A stretch of DNA of 64,000 bases, from NCBI RefSeq assembly GCF_900110245.1, contig NZ_FOCZ01000010.1, positions 62,001 to 126,000 on the forward strand, in the 5' to 3' direction. This document shows positions 26,497-33,851 of this stretch, in pieces (the stretch's first letter is position 1; each line of letters begins with the position of its first letter). The position numbers were made by a program, and so were the translations under genes. Source of the stretch: Niastella yeongjuensis (GTDB lineage: Bacteria > Bacteroidota > Bacteroidia > Chitinophagales > Chitinophagaceae). The notes under the pieces are model-generated. The model was not told the DNA's origin. It saw only the letters and a program-made list of their open reading frames with translations, and ran no database searches.

Positions 26497-27345
26497 ATGA
26501 AATTATACAAAACGGCCAAAGGAATACTGTTACAGTTTAAAGAGGAATATTATGTATTGCAGCAGGAATGGGATAAACTGATCAATCGCGATAATTTGTA
26601 TGCCTGCCTGCTGGGCGAATATTTGAATGGAAAGAAAATCACCAGCGCGGAAGCGGCCGAGTGGCAGCGTGAGCTGTTACCTCCCATTGGCTCGCAGGAA
26701 GTATGGGCGGCCGGTGTTACCTATTTACGCAGCCGGGATGCGCGGATGGAAGAATCAAAAGATACCGGCGGAGCCGATTGTTATTCCCGGGTATATGAAG
26801 CCGAACGTCCCGAATTATTCTTTAAAGCATTGCCACACCGGGTAGTGGGTCATGAGCAAACGGTGTTCATCCGTAAAGATTCTACCTGGAATGTGCCCGA
26901 GCCGGAACTGGCATTGTATATCAATGCGGCTGGTGTTATTCAGGGTTATACCATTGGCAACGATATGAGCTCAAGAAGCATAGAGGGAGAAAATCCGCTG
27001 TACCTGCCGCAGGCCAAGGTTTACGAAAAAAGCGCGGGTTTAGGACCTTGTCTGTATGTGCCCGAACAACCGATCTCCGCGGAAACAGGCATCTATATGA
27101 CCATTCATCGCAATGAGGTAAAAATGTACGAAGGCAGTACCACGGTAAGCCGCATGAAACGGATGTTGCCCGAGCTGGTTGCTTACCTGTACAAAGAATG
27201 CGATTTTGAACCCGGTTGTTTCCTGATGACCGGCACCTGCCTGGTGCCGCCTACCGATTTTACGTTACAACCCAACGACCGCGTTACCATCAGCATCGAT
27301 GGTATTGGCACCATGGTGAATAGGGTGGATGTAAAAGAGAATTAA
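26497..27345 (+). CDS. Fumarylacetoacetate hydrolase family protein
   Basis: The 282-residue protein has the FAH-superfamily C-terminal fold: [16 protein letters not shown], the metal ligands in VPEPELAL (E-x-E) and [12 protein letters not shown] (D), and the closing segment [20 protein letters not shown]. Members act on 2-keto acids, for instance acylpyruvases, 2-keto-3-deoxyarabinonate or 2-keto-3-deoxyfuconate dehydratases. The [14 protein letters not shown] block is closest, from memory, to the 2-keto-3-deoxy-sugar acid dehydratase branch, but substrate assignment is weak. It is cytoplasmic and stands between the exopolysaccharide cluster and a convergent DoxX-like gene, whose stop codon overlaps its own. 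Confidence 0.8.
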   Translation: MKLYKTAKGILLQFKEEYYVLQQEWDKLINRDNLYACLLGEYLNGKKITSAEAAEWQRELLPPIGSQEVWAAGVTYLRSRDARMEESKDTGGADCYSRVYEAERPELFFKALPHRVVGHEQTVFIRKDSTWNVPEPELALYINAAGVIQGYTIGNDMSSRSIEGENPLYLPQAKVYEKSAGLGPCLYVPEQPISAETGIYMTIHRNEVKMYEGSTTVSRMKRMLPELVAYLYKECDFEPGCFLMTGTCLVPPTDFTLQPNDRVTISIDGIGTMVNRVDVKEN

Positions 27346-27764
27346 CGCAAACAGAAATACCAGATCCACAACATATACACGGGTTGGAAGAACAGCCTCG
27401 AAACGTTGTACCAGTTAGGTTTTGCCCGTGCCACGTATATGTTGGCCGGAAATACGGCTATTAGCAATAATAACAGTCCGTAAGCTGCCCAGGTACGGGT
27501 AGCTGCGAACAATACCAGGATCCCCAGGATAATTTCTGCCGCCCCGCTGACATAGTTCATCGCACGCCGGTATGGCCAGCGGGGCGGTATCATTGCTTCC
27601 AGTTTTTCGCGTTTGGCAAAATGGCTGGTACCTACCAGTACAAACATGATGGTAAGGGCAAAGGCGCCTTTGTCGTTTAAAGCGGGTAACCAACTGCCAC
27701 CCGATAACAGGCTGATCAAAAAGCCAATACCAAAGAAGGAAATAAGTCCGATTAAGAATGCCAT
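27342..27764 (-). CDS. DoxX-like integral membrane protein
   Basis: With the ATG at 27764 the product has 140 residues and four membrane segments, including [33 protein letters not shown] and [36 protein letters not shown] is a typical cytoplasmic loop of the DoxX/MauE-like family. An upstream ATG at 27815 would add 17 residues without a hydrophobic character, so it is less likely. The function of these proteins is unsettled; redox or quinone-related roles have been suggested. The Crp/Fnr gene 91 bases upstream on the same strand may control it. Confidence 0.78.
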   Translation of the reverse strand: MAFLIGLISFFGIGFLISLLSGGSWLPALNDKGAFALTIMFVLVGTSHFAKREKLEAMIPPRWPYRRAMNYVSGAAEIILGILVLFAATRTWAAYGLLLLLIAVFPANIYVARAKPNWYNVSRLFFQPVYMLWIWYFCLR

Positions 27765-27855
27765 AACATTTAGGATTGTCTCCACAAAATTGCTATGGTT
27801 AACCCACAAAACCATTAACCAGAGGCAAAAAGCAACTCCGTTTTCTTAACATGGG

Positions 27856-28437
27856 TTAATGTTTTTGCGCCAGCTTATTTCGTATGCGGCTGAGACTGGG
27901 GGCCTGAATGCCGAGGTAGGAGGCAATGTAGTGTTGTGGCAACCGTTCCAGGATATGTGGTTGCGTATCCAGTAATTCCATATATCTTTCTTCGGCAGTT
28001 TTTAGCAACAGTGATTTGTACGAGTTCATGGCCACCAGGTAAACATATTCCGCAATAAGGCGGCCAAACCGTTCATAGTGCGCGCCCAATTTGTACAGTT
28101 GCTGCATGTTGTCGTACGACAGGCAGAATACCTCACTATCTTCCAACGCTTGTACATTGTTCATGGCTGGTTTTTGGGTTAGAAAGCTTTCATAGTCGCC
28201 CAGCCATTGTCCCTCGAACATAAAATGACCGGTTTGTTCCCGTTCCCGGTACGTAAAAAACATTCTAAAGGCGCCTTTGGTTACCACGCCCATCTCATGC
28301 GCCACCTGTCCCTCCTTCACAAAAAAATCATGTTTTGCAATCGTCCTTTGTTCCAGCTTGCTGATAAATAATACCATTTCCTCTTCGGTAATGGAAGGCA
28401 TTATTTTTTGCAATGATTGTTTGATGGTTGCGAACAT
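27856..28437 (-). CDS. Crp/Fnr-family transcriptional regulator
   Basis: The 193-residue protein has an N-terminal cyclic-nucleotide-binding-like beta-roll (ITEEEMVLFISKLEQRTI, HDFFVKEGQVAHEMGVVTKG) and a C-terminal helix-turn-helix ending LPQHYIASYLGIQAPSLSRI. No Fnr-type cysteine cluster and no clear cAMP-binding arginine are seen, so the ligand is unknown. It has a paralogue at 29736-30320 with the same terminal motif. It may regulate the DoxX-like gene downstream or the MDR gene upstream. Confidence 0.85.
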   Translation of the reverse strand: MFATIKQSLQKIMPSITEEEMVLFISKLEQRTIAKHDFFVKEGQVAHEMGVVTKGAFRMFFTYREREQTGHFMFEGQWLGDYESFLTQKPAMNNVQALEDSEVFCLSYDNMQQLYKLGAHYERFGRLIAEYVYLVAMNSYKSLLLKTAEERYMELLDTQPHILERLPQHYIASYLGIQAPSLSRIRNKLAQKH

Positions 28438-28458
28438 TCATGTAAGATAAGTTATTGG

Positions 28459-28587
28459 GTTCCGAGTTCCAAGTTCTGGCCTTTTAGTTCTGAGTTCTTA
28501 GTTTTTGTTTTGATTGCTTCGACCACAGGAAGGCCGCGTCGCTGCCTACTGCCTACTGCCTTTCGTCTCTGCCCTCTGCCTTCTGCC
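28459..28587. repeat. Composite heptamer arrays GTTCYRA and TGCCTAC/CTCTGCC
   Basis: GTTCCGA, GTTCCAA, GTTCTGG, CCTTTTA, GTTCTGA and GTTCTTA run in phase from 28459 to 28507. After GGCCGCGTCGC, two TGCCTAC units, two CTCTGCC units and one TTCTGCC unit follow to 28587. The same order of parts (GTTCTGAG-type, GGCCGCG, TGCCTAC, CTCTGCC) occurs in reverse complement at 31918-32075. Confidence 0.88.
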
Positions 28588-28656
28588 CAATGGAAGATAC
28601 TTACGGAACTTAATGGCAAGGAACGACCAGGCGGCAATTAATAATGCTGCTATCAT
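28546..28656 (-). CDS. Possible small hydrophobic peptide running into repeat DNA
   Basis: A 36-codon frame starts MIAALLIAAWSFLAIKFRKY, one membrane helix followed by basic residues, then continues into the heptamer array (GRRQRAETKGSRQ). It lies 35 bases after the oxidoreductase stop on the same strand. No ribosome site is clear. It could be a real small membrane protein, the rest of a decayed gene whose end was replaced by the repeat, or chance. Confidence 0.3.
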   Translation of the reverse strand: MIAALLIAAWSFLAIKFRKYLPLGRRQRAETKGSRQ

Positions 28657-28691
28657 AATGATAAATTAAGTGATTAAAAGAAGGAGAATGG

Positions 28692-29663
28692 CTAAAGGGT
28701 AACAACGAGGCGTTGTCCATTGGGAACTTCAACGTCCCACAGGGTGGCGAGATTACTGATTGGTACGGTAACGGTATCTGCCTTCAACTTTCCTTTTGCT
28801 GCGAGTTTGAACGCTTCGGGCATTATATCACTGAAGAACTGACCAACCTGGGATTTTGTCCAGGCGCCCAGTCCTGACCCGGTTAGTTGCAGATCAACAC
28901 TGCGCAGGACGGCGGCAGATAACTGTAGGCTGTCACCCGACATGCTGCCCACTGATACAAACCGTATTTTGTTGCTAAAAATACCTTTGCCCTTGATGCA
29001 GGAAAGGATCAATTCTGCGCTGTGCCCCCACAGGTAATCTACAATTATATCGATGGGTGTTTGGGCGTGAATGTCTGACAATTGTTTTTTGAAACTGTCA
29101 TCATCCTGGGTTATGGAAATAATTTCATCGGCGCCCAGGAGCACCAGGTCCTTTAACGAATCGGGGTTTCTACCGGTAACGATCACTTTTTTAGCGCCCA
29201 GGCATTTGGCTATTTGTACAGCTACCCGGCCGGTAAAACCGGTAGCGCCATTGATCAGCACGATATCGCCCCGTTGAATCTCAGCTTTGAATTTCAGTCC
29301 CATGGCGGCGCCAATAACGGCATTGGGCAAGGCGGCTGCCAGGGCATCGTCAACACCGTCAGGTATGTGTACAATCCTGTCGCGGTCAATAATGGCTTTT
29401 TCTGCCATCATACCGGTTTCACCTATGGCATATACCCGCTTGCCATTGGGTAACAGGCAAACGCCATCGCTCCCGATAATACGGCCATCTTCCTGTGTAC
29501 CATCACTTGAATAATGTTGGCCCGTTGCCCGGCTTCTGTCGATATGTTTAATGGCTACTGCCTTAACAGTCACCAGCAATTCATCTCTGTGCCCGGCAAC
29601 CGGCTCGGGGTAATTCAGGTTTTCGGTAATTGATCCGTTTGGATAGGCTATCACTGCTTTCAT
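28692..29663 (-). CDS. Zinc-free MDR oxidoreductase (quinone oxidoreductase-like)
   Basis: The chosen ATG at 29663 begins MKAVIAYPNGSITENLNYPE and gives 323 residues; an upstream frame extension of 23 residues is unlike the family. The NADPH-binding Rossmann domain shows INGATGFTGRVAVQIAKCLG and KKVIVTGRNPDS. The structural and catalytic zinc cysteines of alcohol dehydrogenases are missing, so this is a quinone-reductase or enoyl-reductase-like MDR enzyme. Its substrate is unknown. A Crp/Fnr gene ends 72 bases upstream on the same strand, which suggests that this pair forms a regulator-enzyme unit. Confidence 0.85.
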   Translation of the reverse strand: MKAVIAYPNGSITENLNYPEPVAGHRDELLVTVKAVAIKHIDRSRATGQHYSSDGTQEDGRIIGSDGVCLLPNGKRVYAIGETGMMAEKAIIDRDRIVHIPDGVDDALAAALPNAVIGAAMGLKFKAEIQRGDIVLINGATGFTGRVAVQIAKCLGAKKVIVTGRNPDSLKDLVLLGADEIISITQDDDSFKKQLSDIHAQTPIDIIVDYLWGHSAELILSCIKGKGIFSNKIRFVSVGSMSGDSLQLSAAVLRSVDLQLTGSGLGAWTKSQVGQFFSDIMPEAFKLAAKGKLKADTVTVPISNLATLWDVEVPNGQRLVVTL

Positions 29664-29735
29664 ATTGATTTGTTTTTGATAGCACAAAATTAGCGCAGCG
29701 CAAAGCCCTTGAACGATAACATATGTTATCAAGTT

Positions 29736-30320
29736 TTAGAAATGGGATTTCCCTTTGGCCAGTTTGCTTTTTATGCGGCTCAGGTGAACCGTACTAACTC
29801 CCAGGTAAGAAGCAATGTAATGCTGGGGCACCCGTTGAACGATCTTGGGTTTTTTCTTCAGCAGGTTCTGGTAACGTTGTTCGGGTGTATCGCGGATAAA
29901 GGAAACAAACTCATTCATATAATGGGCTTGCCGCTGGGCGCTCATTTGCAGCACCATTTGCGCAAAGTTGGGTTCCCGGCTCAGTTCCTCTACCAGTTGT
30001 AACACATATTTCTTTGGCAGCATATAAAGGATCGATGGCTCGATGGTCTCGATGGAGATCACGCTGGGGGTGTTGTTGACAAAACTTTCAAACGATGCCA
30101 GTCCTTCCTGTTCAAAAAAGAATTGCACGGTTTTATCGTTCCCGTCTTTATTTAGAAATGCCCGTAAACAACCTTTCTCGATAAAGATATATTGCTGTGA
30201 TCGCCTGCCTTCCGCTAACAACAAGGTTTTGGCGGGCACTTCCTGTCGTTTTTGAAAAGGCAGGTACTTGTCCCAATAGGCGTTTAATTGCGGGAATTTT
30301 TGTCTGAAATGGAAAAACAT
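29736..30320 (-). CDS. Crp/Fnr-family transcriptional regulator
   Basis: With the ATG at 30320 (MFFHFRQKFPQLNAYWDKYL) the protein has 194 residues, the usual length. An upstream TTG at 30437 would add 39 residues with no family match. The beta-roll segment AKTLLLAEGRRSQQYIFIEKG is followed by a helix-turn-helix with VPQHYIASYLGVSTVHLSRI. The terminal sequence is close to that of the regulator at 27856, so the two are paralogues. It lies upstream of the MDR oxidoreductase on the same strand. Confidence 0.85.
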   Translation of the reverse strand: MFFHFRQKFPQLNAYWDKYLPFQKRQEVPAKTLLLAEGRRSQQYIFIEKGCLRAFLNKDGNDKTVQFFFEQEGLASFESFVNNTPSVISIETIEPSILYMLPKKYVLQLVEELSREPNFAQMVLQMSAQRQAHYMNEFVSFIRDTPEQRYQNLLKKKPKIVQRVPQHYIASYLGVSTVHLSRIKSKLAKGKSHF

Positions 30321-30451
30321 AATTGGTTCAAAAGATAGCCAATTTCCCGATTTTCTTCGTATATTCGGATAGATACAATTCATCCAATGACCAATCTTGC
30401 TCCATACACTGCTTGTTGTTGTTGCTGTTGTAAGCAAAAGAAGGTTATTAT

Positions 30452-30532
30452 GGTGGAGGGTAGCACTACTTAGGTTATGTAATATTTTATATATACATGA
30501 AACGACTCCACCGACCGTGGGGTCTTTTTTTT
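30452..30532 (+). promoter_or_regulatory. Terminator/antiterminator-like leader upstream of the cysM-like gene
   Basis: GACTCCAC (30504-30511) and GTGGGGTC (30517-30524) form an eight-pair stem with one G-U pair, followed by eight T (30525-30532), a standard intrinsic terminator. No plus-strand gene lies upstream, so its job would be to regulate the gene at 30549. The earlier GGTGGAG (30452-30458) can pair instead with CTCCACC (30506-30512) and would then break the terminator. A switch between the two is an inference. Confidence 0.6.
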
Positions 30533-30548
30533 ATTTAAAACCTTTTCT

Positions 30549-31487
30549 ATGCCGGACATGCCAGGCATGACAATCGATCACCAGCTGATGCGGCAGGTAC
30601 ATTTGCTGGGCGTACAAATTGGCCATACGCCATTGCACCGCATTACCAGGCTGTTTAATAAACCTGGGGTGACCATTTATGCCAAAAAGGAATGGGAACA
30701 ATTATCGGGTAGTGTAAAAGCAAGGGCCGGTTATGCCATTTTTAAAGCAGCTATTGAAAGCGGCGACCTTAACAAACAAAAAGTATTGCTCGATGCTACC
30801 AGCGGCAACACCGGTATTGCCTATGCCACCATTGGCAGCCGGTTAGGGATTGGCGTTACTTTGTGTTTACCGGAAAACGCTTCCCCTGAAAGAAAAGAGA
30901 TCTTAAAGTCCCTTGGTGCCGAAATCATTTACACCTGCCGTTTTGAAGGTACCGATGGTGCGCAGCAGGTGGCTAAAGCCCTGGCCGATGTGCAACCTGG
31001 TACCTATTTCTATGCCGATCAGTACAGGAACGACAACAACTGGAAAGCACATTATTATTCCACCGCCCTGGAAATATTTAATGAACAGCCGGGCATCACT
31101 CATTTTGTTGCCGGGTTGGGCACTACCGGCACCTTTACCGGTACTGGCCGGCGATTGAAAGAACTGGACCCGGACATTCACCTGACGTCATTACAGCCCG
31201 ATAATCCCCTGCACGGGCTGGAAGGGTGGAAACACCTGGAAACCGCCATTGTGCCCGGCATTTACGACAATACGCTGGCTGACGACAACCTGGAAGTTGG
31301 TACCGAAGAAGCCTGGGAAATGATCAAAGCTGCTTTTCATTATGAACGGTTGCTGTTGAGTCCGTCTTCTGCGGCGAACCTGGCAGGTGCAATCAGGGTG
31401 GCCGAAAAACTCGATCGCGGGATAGTGGTAACGGTTCTGCCCGACAATGCCGACAAATACAAAGACCTCATCAAAAAACTATTATAA
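30549..31487 (+). CDS. Cysteine synthase (CysM-like, sulfur-carrier dependent type)
   Basis: The 312-residue enzyme belongs to the fold-type II PLP family. The lysine is K58 in SGSVKARAG, the phosphate-binding loop is TSGNTGIAYA, and the closing block LLSPSSAANLAGA carries the pyridine-N serine. The gene is immediately followed (1-base gap) by a JAMM protease, then a CysO-like carrier and an E1-rhodanese. In Mycobacterium tuberculosis the same set (CysM, Mec, CysO, MoeZ) makes cysteine from O-phosphoserine and a protein thiocarboxylate. The same role is inferred here from context. A terminator-like hairpin lies 17 bases upstream of the start. Confidence 0.85.
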   Translation: MPDMPGMTIDHQLMRQVHLLGVQIGHTPLHRITRLFNKPGVTIYAKKEWEQLSGSVKARAGYAIFKAAIESGDLNKQKVLLDATSGNTGIAYATIGSRLGIGVTLCLPENASPERKEILKSLGAEIIYTCRFEGTDGAQQVAKALADVQPGTYFYADQYRNDNNWKAHYYSTALEIFNEQPGITHFVAGLGTTGTFTGTGRRLKELDPDIHLTSLQPDNPLHGLEGWKHLETAIVPGIYDNTLADDNLEVGTEEAWEMIKAAFHYERLLLSPSSAANLAGAIRVAEKLDRGIVVTVLPDNADKYKDLIKKLL

Positions 31488-31488
31488 C

Positions 31489-31914
31489 ATGATCATACTG
31501 GAAAACGACGTACAAAAAGTAATTGTGGATGATGCCGTACAGGCCTTCCCCAATGAATGTTGTGGTTTTGTTTTTGGCCATGAAGACAGCAATGGCCGCC
31601 GCCACATCACACAGGCACGTACTGTAACCAATGCCAAAGAGGGCGACCAACGCCGCCGGTTCGAAATTGCGCCCCAGGATTATATAAACGCGGAGAATTA
31701 TGCAGAAGAGCAACAGATTGAATTGCTGGGCATCTATCATTCGCATCCCAATCATCCGGCGATACCATCGGAACACGACCGGGCAGCGGCACAACCCTTC
31801 TTCTCGTATTTGATCATTTCTGTGAATGACAAGGAACCGGGACCTATTCGCTCGTGGCGGCTAAATGATGATATGCAATTTGAAGAAGAGAATAATCATT
31901 TGCTGGCAATGTAG
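31489..31914 (+). CDS. JAMM/Mov34 metalloprotease (Mec-like)
   Basis: With the ATG at 31489 (MIILENDVQKVIVDDAVQ) the product has 141 residues. Zinc site residues are visible: the glutamate in FPNECCGFVFG and the block IYHSHPNHPAIPSEHDRAAA, which contains the H-x-H-P and S/D of the JAMM motif. In the CysO pathway, Mec removes the cysteine from CysO-Cys; in relatives such as HcyD it trims the carrier's C-terminal tail to expose Gly-Gly. Here the neighbouring carrier has two residues after Gly-Gly, which fits a trimming role as well. The gene is one base away from the CysM-like gene. Confidence 0.88.
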   Translation: MIILENDVQKVIVDDAVQAFPNECCGFVFGHEDSNGRRHITQARTVTNAKEGDQRRRFEIAPQDYINAENYAEEQQIELLGIYHSHPNHPAIPSEHDRAAAQPFFSYLIISVNDKEPGPIRSWRLNDDMQFEEENNHLLAM

Positions 31915-31917
31915 AAA

Positions 31918-32040
31918 GGCAGAGGGCAGAAGGCAGAGGGCAGAGAAGAAAGGCAGAGGGCAGAGAAGAAAGGCAGAGGGCAGAGAAGAAAGGCAGAGGG
32001 CAGAGAAGAAAGGCAGAGGGCAATGGGCAGTAGGCAATAG
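31918..32040. repeat. GGCAGAG array with 20-base superunit
   Basis: Four heptamers (GGCAGAG, GGCAGAA, GGCAGAG, GGCAGAG) are followed by AAGAAA and then by repeated 20-base units (GGCAGAG GGCAGAG AAGAAA), ending with GGCAATG, GGCAGTA and GGCAATA. It starts three bases after the TAG stop of the protease gene and separates it from the carrier gene. AGAACTC/AGAACCA units follow near 32059-32072. Confidence 0.93.
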
Positions 32041-32114
32041 GCCGCGACGCGGTAACATAGAACTCAGAACCAGAAACATCTTTTATTAAAAAATAAATAA
32101 ACATTAATCAACTT

Positions 32115-32393
32115 ATGGCAACAATTATTATCCCGACTCCATTACGAAAATTTACGAACAATACCGCTAAACTGAATGTTCAGGCAGATACCATTGCCCA
32201 AACAGTGGATGAGCTGACAGGTAACTTTCCTGACCTTAAAAAGCACCTGCTGGATGATAACGGACAGATCCGTTCATTTGTAAATATTTTTGTGGGAAAT
32301 GACGACATTCGTGATCTGCAGCAGGGAGATACACGCGTAAAACAGGATTCTGTGATCAGTATTGTGCCGGCGATTGCGGGGGGTAGGCAGTAA
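32115..32393 (+). CDS. CysO/ThiS/MoaD-like sulfur carrier with C-terminal tail
   Basis: The 92-residue ubiquitin-like protein starts ATIIIPTPLRKFTNN and ends SVISIVPAIAGGRQ. Carriers of this class are adenylated at a terminal Gly-Gly and converted to a thiocarboxylate. Here Arg-Gln follows the Gly-Gly, so a protease must remove two residues before activation; the JAMM enzyme encoded just upstream is the obvious candidate. Its relatives CysO (M. tuberculosis) and HcyS (Wolinella) deliver sulfur for cysteine and homocysteine synthesis. A 200-base spacer with a repeat array separates it from the protease gene. Confidence 0.9.
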   Translation: MATIIIPTPLRKFTNNTAKLNVQADTIAQTVDELTGNFPDLKKHLLDDNGQIRSFVNIFVGNDDIRDLQQGDTRVKQDSVISIVPAIAGGRQ

Positions 32394-32449
32394 TGAAAGG
32401 GAGAGGGCCCTCCTACGCCAAGGCTTCGGCGGGCGAGGCGGGGAAATTT

Positions 32450-32481
32450 GTAAGTTTTTAAGTTATTGAGTTTGTAAGCTA
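32450..32481. repeat. Short period-8 repeat GTAAGTTT
   Basis: GTAAGTTT, TTAAGTTA, TTGAGTTT and GTAAGCTA lie in phase with an 8-base period, ending 15 bases before the E1-like gene. A G+C-rich palindromic stretch (CGCCAAGGCTTCGGCG) is just upstream at about 32416-32431. Confidence 0.6.
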
Positions 32482-32496
32482 ATAAACCAAAGCACT

Positions 32497-33654
32497 ATGA
32501 GTACACAAGTGACATTCTCAAAAGAAGAATTAGCCAGATATAACCGTCACATAATAATTCCTGAATTCGGATTAGCGGCTCAACAAAAACTAAAAGCTGC
32601 CAAAGTGCTGGTAGTAGGTTCCGGCGGGTTGGGAAGTCCGGTGTTATTGTACCTGGCGGCTGCCGGTATTGGCACCATAGGGATTGTTGATTTTGACGTG
32701 GTAGACGACAGCAACCTGCAACGCCAGGTATTGTTCGGCGTAAATGAAATAGGCAAACCAAAAGTAGAAGCCGCCAAAGCGAGGCTGCAGGCATTGAATC
32801 CGCATATTGAATTGGTGTTGTACAATACCCAGCTCACTTCACAAAACGCACTGGATATTATAAAAGATTACGACGTAGTGGCCGATGGTACCGATAATTT
32901 TCCCACCCGCTACCTGGTAAATGATGCCTGTGTATTATTGGGTAAGCCTAATATCTATGCTTCCATTTTCCAGTTTGAAGGACAGGTATCGGTATTCAAC
33001 TACACCCATGCCAACGGTGAGCTGGGACCGAATTACCGCGATCTGTATCCAACCCCGCCACCACCGGGATTAGTGCCCAGTTGTGCCGAAGGCGGCGTTT
33101 TAGGGGTATTACCTGGCATCATTGGAAGTTTGCAGGCGCTGGAAGTGATCAAGGTGATCACCGGGGTAGGGGAACCACTGGCCGGACGCTTCTATATTTT
33201 TGATGCCCTGAATTTCGAAAGCCGCACGTTTAACATCTCCCGCCGTGACGACAATCCATTGAATGGAAAAAATCCCGGTATTACCACGTTGATAGATTAT
33301 GAACAATTCTGTGGGGTAAAAGCAGTAGAAAAACCGGTAAAGGAAATTACCCCTGCAGAATTATATGAGCTGCAGGTGAAGGGTGAGCCCTTTCAACTCA
33401 TCGATGTGCGTGAGCCGCATGAGTTCGACATTGTAAATATCGGCGCCGAACTGATACCATTGGCCACTGTTGCCGAACAGGCTGATAAGTTCCATAAAGA
33501 CATTCCCGTGATCGTTCACTGCAAAATGGGTGGCCGCAGCGCCAAAGCCATCCGGGAACTGGAAGAAAAGTTCGGGTTCACTAATTTGTACAACCTGAAA
33601 GGGGGCATACTCGCTTATATCGATGAAGTGAAGCCGGAATTGACGAGATACTAG
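32497..33654 (+). CDS. E1-like adenylyltransferase with rhodanese domain (MoeZ/MoeBR type)
   Basis: The 385-residue protein has a ThiF/MoeB domain at about 1-245: GSGGLGSPVLLYLAAAG (ATP loop), DFDVVDDSNLQRQ, VADGTDNFPTRYLVNDAC and the catalytic cysteine C196 in VPSCAEGG. A rhodanese domain at about 283-385 has LIDVREPHEF and the active cysteine C342 in HCKMGGRSA. It lacks the CxxC zinc motifs of E. coli MoeB, as MoeZ does. It adenylates the carrier's C-terminal glycine and then exchanges it for sulfur carried on the rhodanese cysteine. It follows the carrier gene in the same direction. Confidence 0.92.
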   Translation: MSTQVTFSKEELARYNRHIIIPEFGLAAQQKLKAAKVLVVGSGGLGSPVLLYLAAAGIGTIGIVDFDVVDDSNLQRQVLFGVNEIGKPKVEAAKARLQALNPHIELVLYNTQLTSQNALDIIKDYDVVADGTDNFPTRYLVNDACVLLGKPNIYASIFQFEGQVSVFNYTHANGELGPNYRDLYPTPPPPGLVPSCAEGGVLGVLPGIIGSLQALEVIKVITGVGEPLAGRFYIFDALNFESRTFNISRRDDNPLNGKNPGITTLIDYEQFCGVKAVEKPVKEITPAELYELQVKGEPFQLIDVREPHEFDIVNIGAELIPLATVAEQADKFHKDIPVIVHCKMGGRSAKAIRELEEKFGFTNLYNLKGGILAYIDEVKPELTRY

Positions 33655-33851
33655 TTGATAGCGTTGATAGGGTTGACAAAGTTGATAGAGGGCAAGCTAA
33701 TAGTTATTAGGTTCGTAGGTTTTTAGGTTCTTAGGTAGCTTAAAACTCAATAACCCAAGAACCCAATAACTTCAATAACCTAAGAACTCAATAACCTAAA
33801 AACTTACAAACCCGGCTTTCAACTTTCAACTTTAAACTTTCAACTTAAAAC
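33654..33851. repeat. Four successive short tandem repeat arrays between convergent genes
   Basis: GTTGATAGC/GTTGATAGG/GTTGACAAA/GTTGATAGA have period 9 (33654-33689) and begin on the last base of the E1 gene's TAG stop. TTAGGTTC-type units have period 8 (33707-33738). CTCAATAA/CCCAAGAA/CCCAATAA-type units have period 8-9 (about 33745-33800). TTTCAAC/TTTAAAC heptamers (33817-33851) end at the stop codon of the minus-strand gene. Confidence 0.85.

Noticed and set aside
30497-30538. A leader peptide MKRLHRPWGLFFI before the cysM-like gene
   Set aside because: It lies across the terminator stem itself and has no cysteine or serine codons, so translation would not act as a sulfur sensor in the usual way.
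31844-32104. Minus- and plus-strand frames over the 31918 array
   Set aside because: Same reason: artificial repeated peptides from the array, with no start signals.
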